Origin: Paracentrotus lividus
Lineage: Eukaryota > Echinodermata > Echinoidea > Camarodonta > Echinidae
DNA: 64,000 nt
Direction of reading: 5' to 3'
NCBI GenBank assembly: GCA_940671915.1
Contig: CALNVZ010001561.1
Span: forward strand, 23,277-87,276
Shown here: positions 45,441-55,779 of the stretch, one piece after another
How the letters are laid out: each line of letters starts with the position of its first letter
Numbering within the stretch: position 1 is the first letter of the stretch
Notes under the pieces: generated by a model
Databases searched by the model: none
Told to the model about the DNA's origin: nothing
What the model saw: the letters and a program-made list of their open reading frames with translations, nothing else
Made by a program: the position numbers and the translations under genes

Positions 45441-46864
45441 AAGTGTAACCACATTTGTCACACAGCACGAAAATGATGTATAGTCATGAGCTGCGCAATA
45501 ACTCATATTGTAGATGATTTATCAGGATATATTTCTCTGAAGTTTCAGCTTCGTTATGCTCATATTTTAATACAAAGATAATTTGAGTGGAGTAGGGTAA
45601 GGGGTGAAGGATCCTACGGTGGAGGCACGTGTAAAAACATAGGGAATTCCTTTTTTTTTTACTTTGTTTTTCTTAGTTGCGTTATATCTTTGCAGCCAAT
45701 TTGTCTTATGGGCTGAGTGATATATCATTCTCTTTGGAATTTACCTGGTTTTACATAAATGTGAAGTAGATTTTTCAAAAGTCATTTAATCAATTAATTA
45801 ATCAATTAAAACATACTCAATGCACACATCCTCATAGACAATGCATTGTAGGCATTTTCTTTGCATGCATGTAGATACACAATTAAGTGGAATAAATTTT
45901 GTTTGAATTGTAATCCAAGTGTAAAAGACAGAATTTATGCCCCTTTTTGCACTATTGTTTGTCCCTTTTTTTTTTTTTGACACCCTGTTGCGCGGTTAGA
46001 AAAAATAATTTTGTATTACAAGTCTTTAATTTATAGAAGCATAGGGTCTTATTAACACAATTCAAGATGATTCATTTCATTTGGTACAGAGATTAAGAAA
46101 TCATTTGCCGGTAAAATTGTGAAGTTTTTAAAACCATTTTTCCTATAACACTCTGTATAGCTTTTATGACACACCATATACAGGCACAAAAATATGTTAA
46201 TCATCTTCCTTACAATCTCTGCTTTCAATATCTACTATTATACATGTTTGACTTACTACTAAGAAACTAGAAATGTTTGATTGGGACAATGTACATTTCT
46301 ACTAAATTTTTTAGACATGATGTAACGCATTTTGCATTCAACTCATGACATGTGGCCTTATGTATACGTATACGGTATAGAAGCTTTAAGTATGTACATG
46401 TATACATGACATGTTGCATTCCACTGCATGCAGTACATTCAAACAAAGTAAAGTGTAATATCAAGGTTTGAATACGAGAACATTATGCAGGATAAAACCA
46501 AAACATAGATAGATAAGTTCAGCTTCAGCTAATCTTGGAAAATTCAGCAATACCAAATAACACATTTTAACCCAGCTCAAAAAGGTGTAAAACCCATAAT
46601 TACAGGTCAGTGAAAATAAAAATCCATTATAAAGGCAAAACAAAGTAAATATTATATCAAAAATAATTGTATATGCACAAGTTCGACTTCAGTAAATCTC
46701 TTGAACTTGTAGGAAGTTGGCAAAACTAAAAGACAAAACATGAACACAAAAATATTGACGCACAGAAAACATGTTGTGTGTTGCCGGCATCCCCCAAAAT
46801 AAAAAATACATGTATAAAGAAAATTGATAAATTTACAACAACAAAAAAATACATTTAAAGCTCA
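45441..46864. other. Gene-free intron sequence
   Basis: AT-rich; no repeat family, RNA gene or exon recognised. Confidence 0.5.
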
Positions 46865-46867
46865 TTA

Positions 46868-47117
46868 TGCGGCGGTCACAACTCGCCGTACTATCGACGT
46901 GCAACTTCCTACGATGGATTTCGTAGAAAATTCGTGCAGCGGAGGTACCTTGAAGGTGCAATGCACGTACGACGTGCAGGAAGTTTTAACAATACCCTTA
47001 CTACAGAAACGCAGGAATCGCAGAAATTGACCAAGGACCTGTGCGTGCATTGTACATGCAACGAGGCTACGTTGATGGCACGTGCCCCGTAGTCTACGAT
47101 GAGTTGTGACCGCCGCA
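46868..47117. mobile_element. Harbinger-type MITE, TTA duplication
   Basis: Perfect inverted ends TGCGGCGGTCACAACTC and GAGTTGTGACCGCCGCA, with TTA on both sides (46865-46867, 47118-47120). 250 bp, unusually GC-rich interior, no ORF. The 3-bp TTA target is the PIF/Harbinger hallmark. Confidence 0.9.
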
Positions 47118-47395
47118 TTACTCGTCAAGGTATATCCCTTATGCAAAGTCGTGTTCTGGGGTCTTAAATCACAGGTACATGAATGAAACGTAATTACTAT
47201 CAAGTCAAAACATAAATCAAATCTTGCAAACTGTTGTCATGGTTATGAGAAGCGGACGAACTGCTACTACGACGAGGACCGGGATTGGGATGTACTATCA
47301 CCTGCTCGAAGAAGTAGCTTAAAAAATTGCTTCCGAATTTGAATGATAAGCAATTCTCCTTGATCCATATTTACAAGAACATCGACCTGAATACT

Positions 47396-47500
47396 TCAGC
47401 TATTCATTTTGTATGCTGGTGTTGGTTGCTGGTATGCTTGAGTTGAGCCCAATAACAAGAGTAGAACCAGAACAAGACAGAGAGTCATGTTGGATCCCAT
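47396..47500 (-). CDS. Signal-peptide-bearing short ORF (34 aa), candidate secreted peptide exon
   Basis: The start has a favourable context (CACCATCATGG). The product opens MGSNMTLCLVLVLLLLLGST, a textbook signal peptide: polar head, 12-residue Leu/Val core, and a predicted cleavage after STQA before YQQPTPAYKMNS. A stop (TGA, 47396-47398) follows at once, yet the same frame stays open for 44 more codons to a TAG near 47232. On the minus strand a TATA-like ATATAAAC sits about 45 bp upstream of the ATG. It lies antisense inside the host gene's exon 9-10 intron. Options: a tiny secreted peptide, a first exon with one disabling or recoded TGA, or a relic. Confidence 0.4.
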   Translation of the reverse strand: MGSNMTLCLVLVLLLLLGSTQAYQQPTPAYKMNS

Positions 47501-47542
47501 GATGGTGCCTGTTGTCTAATACACTAAACTAAGAAATGACTT

Positions 47543-47555
47543 GTTTATATTGGTC
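47543..47555 (-). promoter_or_regulatory. Possible CCAAT/TATA promoter of the signal-peptide ORF
   Basis: Minus-strand GACCAATATAAAC combines a CCAAT and a TATA-like box, about 43-50 bp before the ATG at 47500. Spacing would give a short 5' leader. AT-rich DNA makes such matches cheap, so this is weak support. Confidence 0.25.
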
Positions 47556-47953
47556 AAAAACATCAGCAATGACTAACCTGAACTGGTCATCTATGACTTA
47601 ACATTAGTCTTAACTGAGGTAATTAGTCACTGAGACTTGACTAATCTAAATTAGTGGTTTTGACCAATTTATAAGCACCATCGACTAACTTATGTTTACA
47701 GTGCAGAATAAGAATATCTTTTATTAGATAAATTTTGATATTTTAAAAGCTACAATAACATTGTTATAATTATCTCCTATGTGGAATACACACAATTGGA
47801 CATCCCTAAAGCGTGTTTTGGATTAATTTCGGAGTTATGAAGCTGTACTGTAGCCATAATTTTGTTTGTCACAATATATTTCTTGGATAGAAAGTCAATC
47901 AGAGCAAATTTTATTCAAGTGGCAATAATATTTTTCGTGTCATTGAATTGTAG

Positions 47954-48208
47954 ATAATATACCGACTGAGGTACTTGTGGATTCAGTAACAGAAAACTCT
48001 GCAACCATATCTTGGACACCTATTGATGGAAGCTTTGTCTATCAGATTTTCTATACTGGACCAGATGGAATCGAAGTTGCGACGACTCCCACACTTAACC
48101 CTACCACCACAATACCTGGCCTTTCTCCTGGAACTCAGTACACCTTTCGGGTTCAATCACATACTGCAAACGGTCAAAATCCCGTGGGGACTGCAACAAC
48201 GATCACAG
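47954..48208 (+). CDS. FN3 exon 10
   Basis: Acceptor ATTGAATTGTAG and donor G|GTTATA. Reads EVLVDSVTENSATISWTPID, FVYQIFYTGPDGIEV and GLSPGTQYTFRVQS. It is the last intact FN3 domain, the sister of exon 8. The next coding exon is 1.2 kb downstream, past the broken half exon. Confidence 0.92.
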
Positions 48209-48539
48209 GTTATAGTATATTATTAAATTTCTGTTCTTAATATTCATATTATCATTTCGATTAACAATACACACGAAATGAATCCCCGTTCTTAGGGCAT
48301 TCTCTCTGTCCATCAGTAGATTAAAAATTACCATTACATGTCATTATAATTGTAAAAGATAATCCAGAGGTTAAAAATAGGTATTCTCATGACCAATAAA
48401 TCTTGATTGATAATTAATAATTTGGGCATGTAATCATTTGGATGTTGCAACTTGTTACGAGAAAATGAAAAAAAACACACATTTTGAGAAACAAATATAT
48501 TGTAGATGTGTTGTACTTTCCTGGAACCATCGAGGACTG

Positions 48540-48755
48540 ACAATCACAGTGTATGTGGTTCACATCCCGGAGAAATGCATTTTTTGGCAAGACTATAATG
48601 AACGTCAACCACACTCGACCCAGGTGAGGTGAATGGGTACAGGTAGGAAGAAATTAGCTGGGTAAAAATCAGTTAACACTATATAAGCGCTTACTAACAC
48701 CATGTGAATATTGTATAAAGCGGTATAATACATGTTAAAATATGTTCATTATTAA
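48540..48755 (+). mobile_element. tRNA-derived SINE in the exon 10-11 intron
   Basis: B-box-like GTGGTTCACATCCC near 48556, then AACACTATATAAGCGCTTAC and an AT-rich tail. Position and sequence match the SINE at 38690-38893. Confidence 0.7.
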
Positions 48756-48800
48756 TAAAAAGTGAAAATGACCATTATAATTTGGATTTGATTTGACCTG

Positions 48801-48929
48801 CTGCAACTCCTACAACTGCCCCCACAACCACTATAACGGGACTTTCTCCTGGATATTTGTATACGTTCCGTGTTCGATCAAATACTCCAAACGGACAAGG
48901 AGAAGTGGGCGCTGCAACAACTATCACAA
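48801..48929 (+). pseudogene. Half-deleted FN3 exon
   Basis: This is the 3' half of an exon 9 copy: AATPTTAPTTTITGLSPG, LYTFRVRSNTPNGQGEVG, and an intact-looking donor (A|GTACTT). The acceptor and first ~45 codons are gone; the sequence before it (TTGGATTTGATTTGACC) corresponds to the intron just upstream of exon 9's acceptor. The frame is still open, so the loss is recent or tolerated. Without an acceptor it should be skipped. Confidence 0.88.
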
Positions 48930-49400
48930 GTACTTATCGTTAATTAAAGCATATTAAATGCCAATCAATATAGTTTGAAATGATAGGTTCATTTTGAAGT
49001 CGTGAAATATAAGTCATTTATAAGGAACGTCATTCCAGCATTCCAACTGGTCGCCAGTTGGGCGCACACATGCTAAACACGAATCACATAAATGACGTAT
49101 TCGCATCCTACCGTGTACCTATTTTTAACACTTTGGTTAGGGTAAAAAGGCATTGCTCTACGATCCTTTTAGATGGTATGAATAAACAGGCTGAAACAAA
49201 ATGAAATTGTGTTAAAAGTAAATCTTAGGGTTTTAGTTTTTATATTAAAAGAAATTCTAATTTTCGTTTTGCTCTTGTGATACATACAGTCATGTATCTT
49301 TTGTTTTTGTTTTGTTATTTCTTTTTCTAATGTTGAAAAAATATCATCTACATTTACTATGCTGTATAATGAATTATATTTCAATTTCATACAACTATAG

Positions 49401-49508
49401 CTTTAATTCCAGGAACCCAACTTCAAGACACCACCGAACGCGTCCCACGAATAACAGATTCTATTGTGTTACTTGACGAAACACCCGAATATAAGACAGC
49501 TACTAATT
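49401..49508 (+). CDS. Stalk exon 11 (Thr-rich linker)
   Basis: Acceptor CATACAACTATAG and donor T|GTAAGT, phase 1-1, 36 codons. Encodes PGTQLQDTTERVPRITDSIV and a Thr/Glu-rich end (DETPEYKTATN). No domain; it probably spaces the FN3 tandem from the membrane and may carry O-glycans. It is a sister of the next exon: same length, same acceptor motif, shared GGAACCCAACTTCAAGA. Confidence 0.75.
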
Positions 49509-49754
49509 GTAAGTATTGTGCCCATGTCAAAATAAGATTGCACAATAATTGCTTCCCACAAGAGCCTCATAACAAAGGATTATTACTTAATATATGTAAA
49601 AATCGCCATGTACCAGGTTTGGGCAGAAACAACCAATGGCTTCTTTATCATTCAGTGTTTGTGTTCAGCTTTCCCTAGAAGATTCCCTAAAAGACAGATG
49701 ATTACTAAATAGGACTTTTGAAATGCGTGGGTTATTTCTGCCCGAAATTTACAT

Positions 49755-49890
49755 GATTGGTATCCTTGAAAAGAATATGAAATACTCTTTAACTTGATTT
49801 ACAATTTAAGGACACATTACTCACGCAATCATAATACAAACCTCTTAAAGTTGGGTGTACTTTTTGTTCTTGGACACACTTCGTAATTTG
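49755..49890 (+). mobile_element. Partial copy of the CAGTGCGTCCCAG mariner-like MITE
   Basis: Shares TTGGTATC.TTGAAAAGAATATGA, then AAAGTTGGGTGTACTTTTTG with the right end of 13381-13905. It is diverged and its terminus is decayed (CTTGGACACACTTCG). Confidence 0.65.
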
Positions 49891-50010
49891 ATATGAGAGG
49901 TTTTGGTGTGTGGTCATGGAAATTGTATGATACTGTTTGTCGTGATGAAAAAAATCTTATTTTGATTCTGTTTTGTAATACCTATTTTCTTACTTTACCT
50001 ACAACTATAG

Positions 50011-50118
50011 CTTCATTCACGGGAACCCAACTTCAAGAAACAACCGACAACATCCCGCGAACAACAATTTCCACTCTGTTACCGGATAAAACATCTGAAC
50101 CAGAGACAACAATTAATT
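50011..50118 (+). CDS. Stalk exon 12 (duplicate of exon 11)
   Basis: Acceptor CTACAACTATAG, donor T|GTAGGT, again 36 codons and phase 1-1. Reads GTQLQETTDNIPRTTISTLL then DKTSEPETTIN. Half of its residues are identical to exon 11. Splicing into the membrane exon creates a Tyr codon and keeps the frame open, which supports both models. Confidence 0.75.
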
Positions 50119-50941
50119 GTAGGTCATGAGCTAATGTTAAAAATTAAAATAAAACGGATGGTATAGAAGCCATTGATTAGAACAAATCGGTGCTCCTAGG
50201 CTATATAGTCAATGGCATCGTTATTTAGTGTATAATTCATATATCTTCATAATATATGCCGTATGCAACAATGACAATAAAATATGTGTCCTAAATTAAG
50301 GAAATTCTAAAAATGTTCAAATTTAAAATAATGTAAATACTACTCTCAACCTCACTCAAAGCTGCAAATAACAGTTTTGGTAACACATATTTCTATTGTT
50401 TTCATTCACTCATGATTAAAAAAGCATAATGAATTTTACATGGAGTCAAAGAAGAGAAGCAAAGCTTTTGAAGTATATTCATGCAATGATTTTTTTTTTT
50501 CTATTATTATTATCATTATGGATGTACACTACTTTAGCAAATTAACATATTGCGGGATTTTATATAGTATAAAAAGGAATGTTGGAAAACAAAAGCTTTC
50601 AAAAATTGACTAGTAAAATAATATGGTATAAATTATATAAAGAGTATTAAATGAATTTGCTATAATTTAATCAGACAATACACTTTGAAAAAAAAAATAA
50701 ATAAAAATGAAAGTCTATTTTTACATCAAGTTGGTACCGGCAGAGTCGCCATTAACTCTGATGTAAGAAAAAAAGTTTGTTATTATTTGCTCCTCCAAAC
50801 TTGCATGACATAGATGCAAAAAGATCGTCAGGATTGCTGTACCAAACCGTTTTACGGTATACAACGAAACACGTGTGCTTGGCCCGATCTTTGTATCTCT
50901 CTGGTTTCCCGGACAATTTTTGTATTTTACACAGATATTTA
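50119..50941. other. Intron, nothing recognised
   Basis: AT-rich; a T run at 50491-50502 and an A run at 50689-50710. No exon or repeat end identified. Confidence 0.5.
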
Positions 50942-51731
50942 TACCGAGTGAGTAAAAAAAACTTTACACCTAGAAAAATGTCAATCAAAAGAAAACTAAT
51001 TTATAAACCCCGAATTCTTATACATATTCTGAAAGAGTGACTCCTCCCGCATCTTTTGGTACCAATTCTGTGTGTTATATCTTTACGCTTGGATGAACAC
51101 GGCGCATTGTTTGCGAACATGTCAATTTCGAATTGTGCAAGAATGGGAGTAAAATCAAAACAACAGAAAGCTAGAAAAAAAACTTCATCCTCATTAAAAT
51201 AGCATAACCTTATGACGAAAATGTCTTGCGCTTAATAACTTGGCAGGGATGTGAACGTATTAACTATATTTTGTATGAAAATTAGTTTGATTCGTCAAGT
51301 AATCCACGAATGAGTCTACTTTAAAGAGTAAATTGCCACAGACAAGCCTAAAAAGGCCTCTTATACTTTTGAAAAGTGATTATTTTGTCTTTGACGTGTG
51401 CTCACTCATGCCTGACTCTACAGATCTATCTCATTTTCATACATAATGTAGTCAATATGTGTAACAACACCCCTGCCAAGTTATTAAGCGGAAGATATTT
51501 TCGTTAAAAAGTTATGCTATTTTAATCAGGATGAAGTTCCTTTTTTATAGGTTTTTGTTGTTTTGATTTTACTCCCATTCTTGCACAATTCGAAAATGAC
51601 ATGTTCGCAAACAATGCGCCGTGTTCATCCAAGCGTAAAGATATAACACACAAAATTGGTACCAGAAGATGCGGGAGGAGTTACTCTTTTTAGGTGTAAA
51701 GTTTTTTTGGGTTTTTTTTACTCACTCGGTA
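50942..51731. mobile_element. TACCGAGTGAG fold-back element, copy 2
   Basis: Ends TACCGAGTGAGTAAAA and TTTTACTCACTCGGTA with long facing arms, same internal order as 43385-44232 (GTGTTCATCCAAGCGTAAAG, CATGTTCGCAAACAATGCGC). Slightly shorter through small deletions. Confidence 0.9.
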
Positions 51732-52080
51732 AAGACTCTGGTGGCACATTTGCTGTAGAAATACACATATTTTACGGTGTATAAGACAATTTTTTTTTTA
51801 ACAGGGGCGATATTGGTTAAAAGTGAAAGAGTCGGAAAATATGTATGTTTTTATTCGTTAGTGCATTATTTAAGATATCGATTGTAATGGATTCGTGGTC
51901 AGCATGTGACATGTTAGGTAGTTTTTTAGCACATCCACTTCCATAAAACATGGGTTAATTACGAATACGTGATCTGTTTGGGTTTTAAGAATTGATAGTC
52001 ATGATAGCACACCCACATTTTCGATGTATTCTGCCATGTTGTTATGACTATGAAATTTGTCTCACTATATCTTTCAACAG

Positions 52081-52165
52081 ATACCCTTTACATCGCTATG
52101 GCTGTTGTCGTGCTTTTTCTCCTCTTCATCATTTTTGCCTTGATGTGTTACAAAAGACGACAGAG
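52081..52165 (+). CDS. Transmembrane exon 13
   Basis: Acceptor ATATCTTTCAACAG and donor AG|GTAAAT, entering in phase 1 and leaving in phase 2. Encodes YTLYIAMAVVVLFLLFIIFA followed by LMCYKRRQ: a 20-plus-residue hydrophobic helix and a basic stop-transfer anchor on the cytoplasmic side. Orientation (FN3 domains before, basic residues after) is type I. This exon is the key evidence that the protein is membrane-anchored. Confidence 0.85.
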
Positions 52166-52634
52166 GTAAATTTTAAACAGATTTCGCAGAAGTGGTGCTT
52201 GTTTCCTTATTTCAATGCGGACATACGTATGGAATATGTCTTTTAAGTTTGAATAAGTTTTTGTTTTGTACAACAAAAGATAAAATTAGTTTTATTGTGT
52301 ACAATTTTTTCATTGACGATTACTGAATTTTCCCGACTACTCCTGTGTAATCATTAAGAGTTACGATTAATTGCAAATTTGAAACAACTACTCTGATTAA
52401 TTCACAGAGATAATGTTATGCAAGAGGTCCATGCAACAAGGATTCTGATAAGTTTAATATCGATACGCAATTCATCACAACTCTTTATGTAACATGGCAC
52501 TGGTTATTCAAATGGAATATCACACACCCTTTCACTCTTTTGACAAACAAATCACCGCCCCTGCTTAAATGTAATATAATCTTGACAAACTCGAACTAAA
52601 CTTAACTTACCAGAGTTTTCATGGGCGGGGACAC

Positions 52635-53060
52635 CAGTCGCGGATCCAGGATTTTATGAGAGGATGGCCAAAATTGGAATACACCAAATTTTTTCCCGTT
52701 ACTCCGGGCGAACAAAAAGGTGCATAATTTTTTCACTCCTTCAGTCGGTCAATCGAGTCGGTCATCCATCATGATTTTTTTCCCTTTTTTCCTTTTTTTG
52801 ATTTTTTTTTTTTTTTTTTGTGCCTGGACACAAACTTTTATTCAGATTTCTGTATGTCCCACCTTTGTTCAGGCAAAAAGACAATCATTTTTTTTTTCAT
52901 GTCACATCAGCCAAAAAAAAAAATGCTTTCAATGTGGAAAAGGGTAGGCGTGAATATTTTTACTTTATTCAAATTACATACCGGGGGTAAATTCATTTAT
53001 TCGGTTCGACCATCGGCTATATCTTTTAAGTGTGCACTTACGTAATGGTTGAAAAATCAT
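52635..53060. mobile_element. GGCGGATCCAGG-type element, third copy
   Basis: Starts GTCGCGGATCCAGGATTTTA, then GTTACTCCGGGCGAACAAAA and TCGGTCATCCATCA, as in the copy at 41172. The right end is not clear. Confidence 0.6.
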
Positions 53061-53223
53061 TTTGCACCCATTCACATTTTTAATCATGTTTGTCTTTGAT
53101 TTTCTTTATATTTTATGATTATTATTATTTTTACTATTATTATTATTAGCCCTTTGAATCCTAAATTATTGGCACATTTTTTTTTTAAATCCATAATGTA
53201 CAAGTTTTTTTTTTTTTCACTAG

Positions 53224-53233
53224 GTTGAAACAG
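53224..53233 (+). CDS. 10-nt microexon 14
   Basis: GTTGAAACAG lies between a strong acceptor (T run then CACTAG) and donor GTATGC. Ten nucleotides convert phase 2 from the membrane exon to phase 0, exactly what the terminal exon needs, giving RLKQ after KRRQ. Without it the terminal exon would be out of frame. That phase fit is the main evidence; no other candidate was found between. Confidence 0.6.
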
Positions 53234-53779
53234 GTATGCGTTATCAAACTGCGAACTATAGGGTCCACACCAGTAATTATGATCTCACAGAGATTTCGTA
53301 TTAATTTTGAAGTTTGATAAATTTGTATGAAATCAGAATTAAATTCACTCGGTGAGTGGTCATGTGGAACGGAAGGAAAATATATTCATCCGTTCTGTTT
53401 TAGCCAAGAAACTACATGCTCACCGGCTTATTAAAAAATAATAATAATAATAATAATAATCGATATTGCAACCACTCATGCCGAAACTGACTATATTGGC
53501 AGTCAAAAGCTAGAATTTGGTGTCAAAACTTGCGCTTCGAATATATATAGTGCCGAGTCTTAATACTGATTTACTCCCAGTTTTAGCATACAAAGCTTAA
53601 TAATTGCCCTTCCTTCAATCAGTGTTAAATTGTGAATCATATGCACACATTTATTTCTATAAGCTGTTTAAAGGTACATATTTGTCCAAAGGGTTGGGTC
53701 GAGTTAATATTTCTTTATACTATGTGGCAGTAATTAGGCATGTGTGATGTAAATATACTGTTATACGACAATAGCGTCA
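53234..53779. other. Intron, nothing recognised apart from an ATA/ATT run
   Basis: An (AAT)n run at 53438-53460. No other feature. Confidence 0.5.
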
Positions 53780-55779
53780 CACTGAAAACCTAACCTCGTC
53801 CGTCAATGGACCGACTAGCTTTAAAGCTAGTCGGTCAAGACGGACTAGTTTTAAAGGTAGTCTGTCATGTTAGTCCGTCGAGACGGACTAGCATACAAGT
53901 GAATCTACATCTCTCAACTTGATGCTAGTCCGTCGACGCGACCGACTAGGACAATAAAGTAGCTGGGTGGACCCAGTTAACCCATGAAGATGACTGACTA
54001 GCTTTTGATACAAATAGTTGCAATGTCGTTTCAATGTACCTTCTCTATATTTATTATGTCTCCGAGCATAATCAAGTTGATACATTCTGAAACAAAGGTT
54101 GTTTTGGCTTATCAATCTGAAAGCTTACGAGACATAACATCTATCATGACAAGTATGCAATTCACGGGTACCGGTAGATTCCAAATATTGTTCCCCATTC
54201 TTCAATTACAGGAATACGTTGTTACTATAGAACTCAAGAACCCGGTATTTTCTTACAGATTGCTGGCGAATGCCCGGCTTAGCAACAACAGTGAATAGAA
54301 GTTGGATACAATCAACATTCTCAAAGAAAGGTTGTTTTGGCTTGACAATCTGAGAGCAATACGATAGCCGAAATAACATCAATCGTGACAAGTATGCCAT
54401 TCACGAGTAGGTTAGAATTATTGTTCCATTCTTTAATTACAGGCTAATTGAATACTTCGTTACTATAGAACCCATGAACCGTCTATTCTTATAGCTGGTG
54501 AATGCCCGGCTTAGCAACACCAGTGAATAGAAAGTGGTACAATTGATTAAATAACATGCGCATTGCGAAAAGGACATCACTATTAGTTGCATTATCTGTA
54601 TGTGAATTCCACTTAATGAGCAAACTGTACAGACGCACACTTGATATACCCCGTAAAGCTTAAGACTTTGATTATAATGGCGATCTCCTTCCTGTGACAT
54701 GACTGAGTGAGTACTCTTTTTTAATTCCTTATGTTTCAGTTCACAGATAGTGTTATTTTTTCACATAGATTAATGCTATAATCACCAACGAAGAATTATG
54801 TCTTGCCAAGTCAATTTATAAATTGTGTGTATTTGCATCGATAGTAACAATCACATTAAATTATGAAAATTGCAATTTAATTCTAATAATAAATATAGGC
54901 GCCACTTTTCTTTTAGATTACTTGTATCTGAAAGAAAAGAATATTGGATTAGAGGCACAACTTTGGGATTCTGAAGTGGCTCTCAAGGACAAGTGTATAC
55001 GCCGAAAATGCAAAAGCAGGTAGGCCTACAACAAAAAGTCATGATGATGCAAGCCATGGCGGCGACCCCTGGGCCCCGTGCCCCCATTATTTGATTATTG
55101 CCAAAATGTTAACTAATTGTGCCTCCTGTATTAATTCCTGTCTTCTGATTTATATCATCATAATAAAATGTTTTTTGGGGTTTTCTTTTTTGCTCAATTT
55201 CTTGTGACAAAGTGCATGTTTTTACTCGTATCTTTATAATGTCTTCTCATATTTCAGATTTGCACTCTGACAAGCTGGTGAAGCCATATTAACCTCGTTC
55301 GTCATGCTAGTCTGTCAAAACAGCAGCAAGAACATCGCGACGGACTAGCTTTTACACCATGACCGACGTACTAGCTGTAAAGATAGTCCTGCTCAAAAGC
55401 TCGTCAGTCTGGGCATCACTACGACTAGCTTTTATGCTAGTCCGTCAAGCTAGTCAGTCACGACGGACGAGCTTTAAAATTAGTCTGTCGTGACCGACTA
55501 GCTTTAAAGCTAGTCTGTCATAACCGACTAGCTTTCTGGAAAGCTAGTCCGTCGTGACCGACGAGCATCAAAACTAGTCCGTCTTGACGGACTAACTTGA
55601 CGGACTAGCTTTCAAGCTAGTCCGTAGAGACAGACGAGCTTTAAAGCTACTCCGTAATAAGCGTGTTGTGTTAAAGGAAAGCTAGTCCGTCGTGACCGAC
55701 TAGTTTTAAAGCTAGTTAGTCTAGGCTTCACTACGACTAGCTTTAAAGCTAGTCGGTCTACCCGTTTAGGTTTTCAGTG
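53780..55779. mobile_element. CACTG-ended element with GACTAGCTTTAAAGCTAGTC arrays, intact copy
   Basis: Ends CACTGAAAACCTAACCTCGT and TTTAGGTTTTCAGTG. CA lies outside both ends, compatible with a 2-bp duplication. The right 450 bp hold a dozen palindromic units of GACCGACTAGCTTTAAAGCT / AGTCCGTC; the left 150 bp hold a few. The 1.3-kb middle is noncoding. The CACT terminus plus dense subterminal repeats resembles EnSpm/CACTA or Chapaev elements (inference). Confidence 0.85.

Noticed and set aside
46824..47203. Cys-rich 112-codon frame on the minus strand
   Set aside because: It lies across the Harbinger-type MITE and its flanks; the Cys codons come from the element's GTGCA/TGCAC repeats.
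14065..48240. Treating each FN3-containing open frame as its own small gene starting at ATG
   Set aside because: Each is bounded by AG/GT splice sites in phase 1, and the first ATG is inside the domain. They are exons of one gene; exon 9 lacks an ATG altogether.
53224..53303. Terminal exon reading VETGMRYQTANYRVHTSNYD with a stop soon after
   Set aside because: This tyrosine-rich frame looked like a tail, but it does not match the phase 2 exit of the membrane exon. The microexon plus 56102 exon keeps phase and gives a longer tail. It could still be an alternative end.
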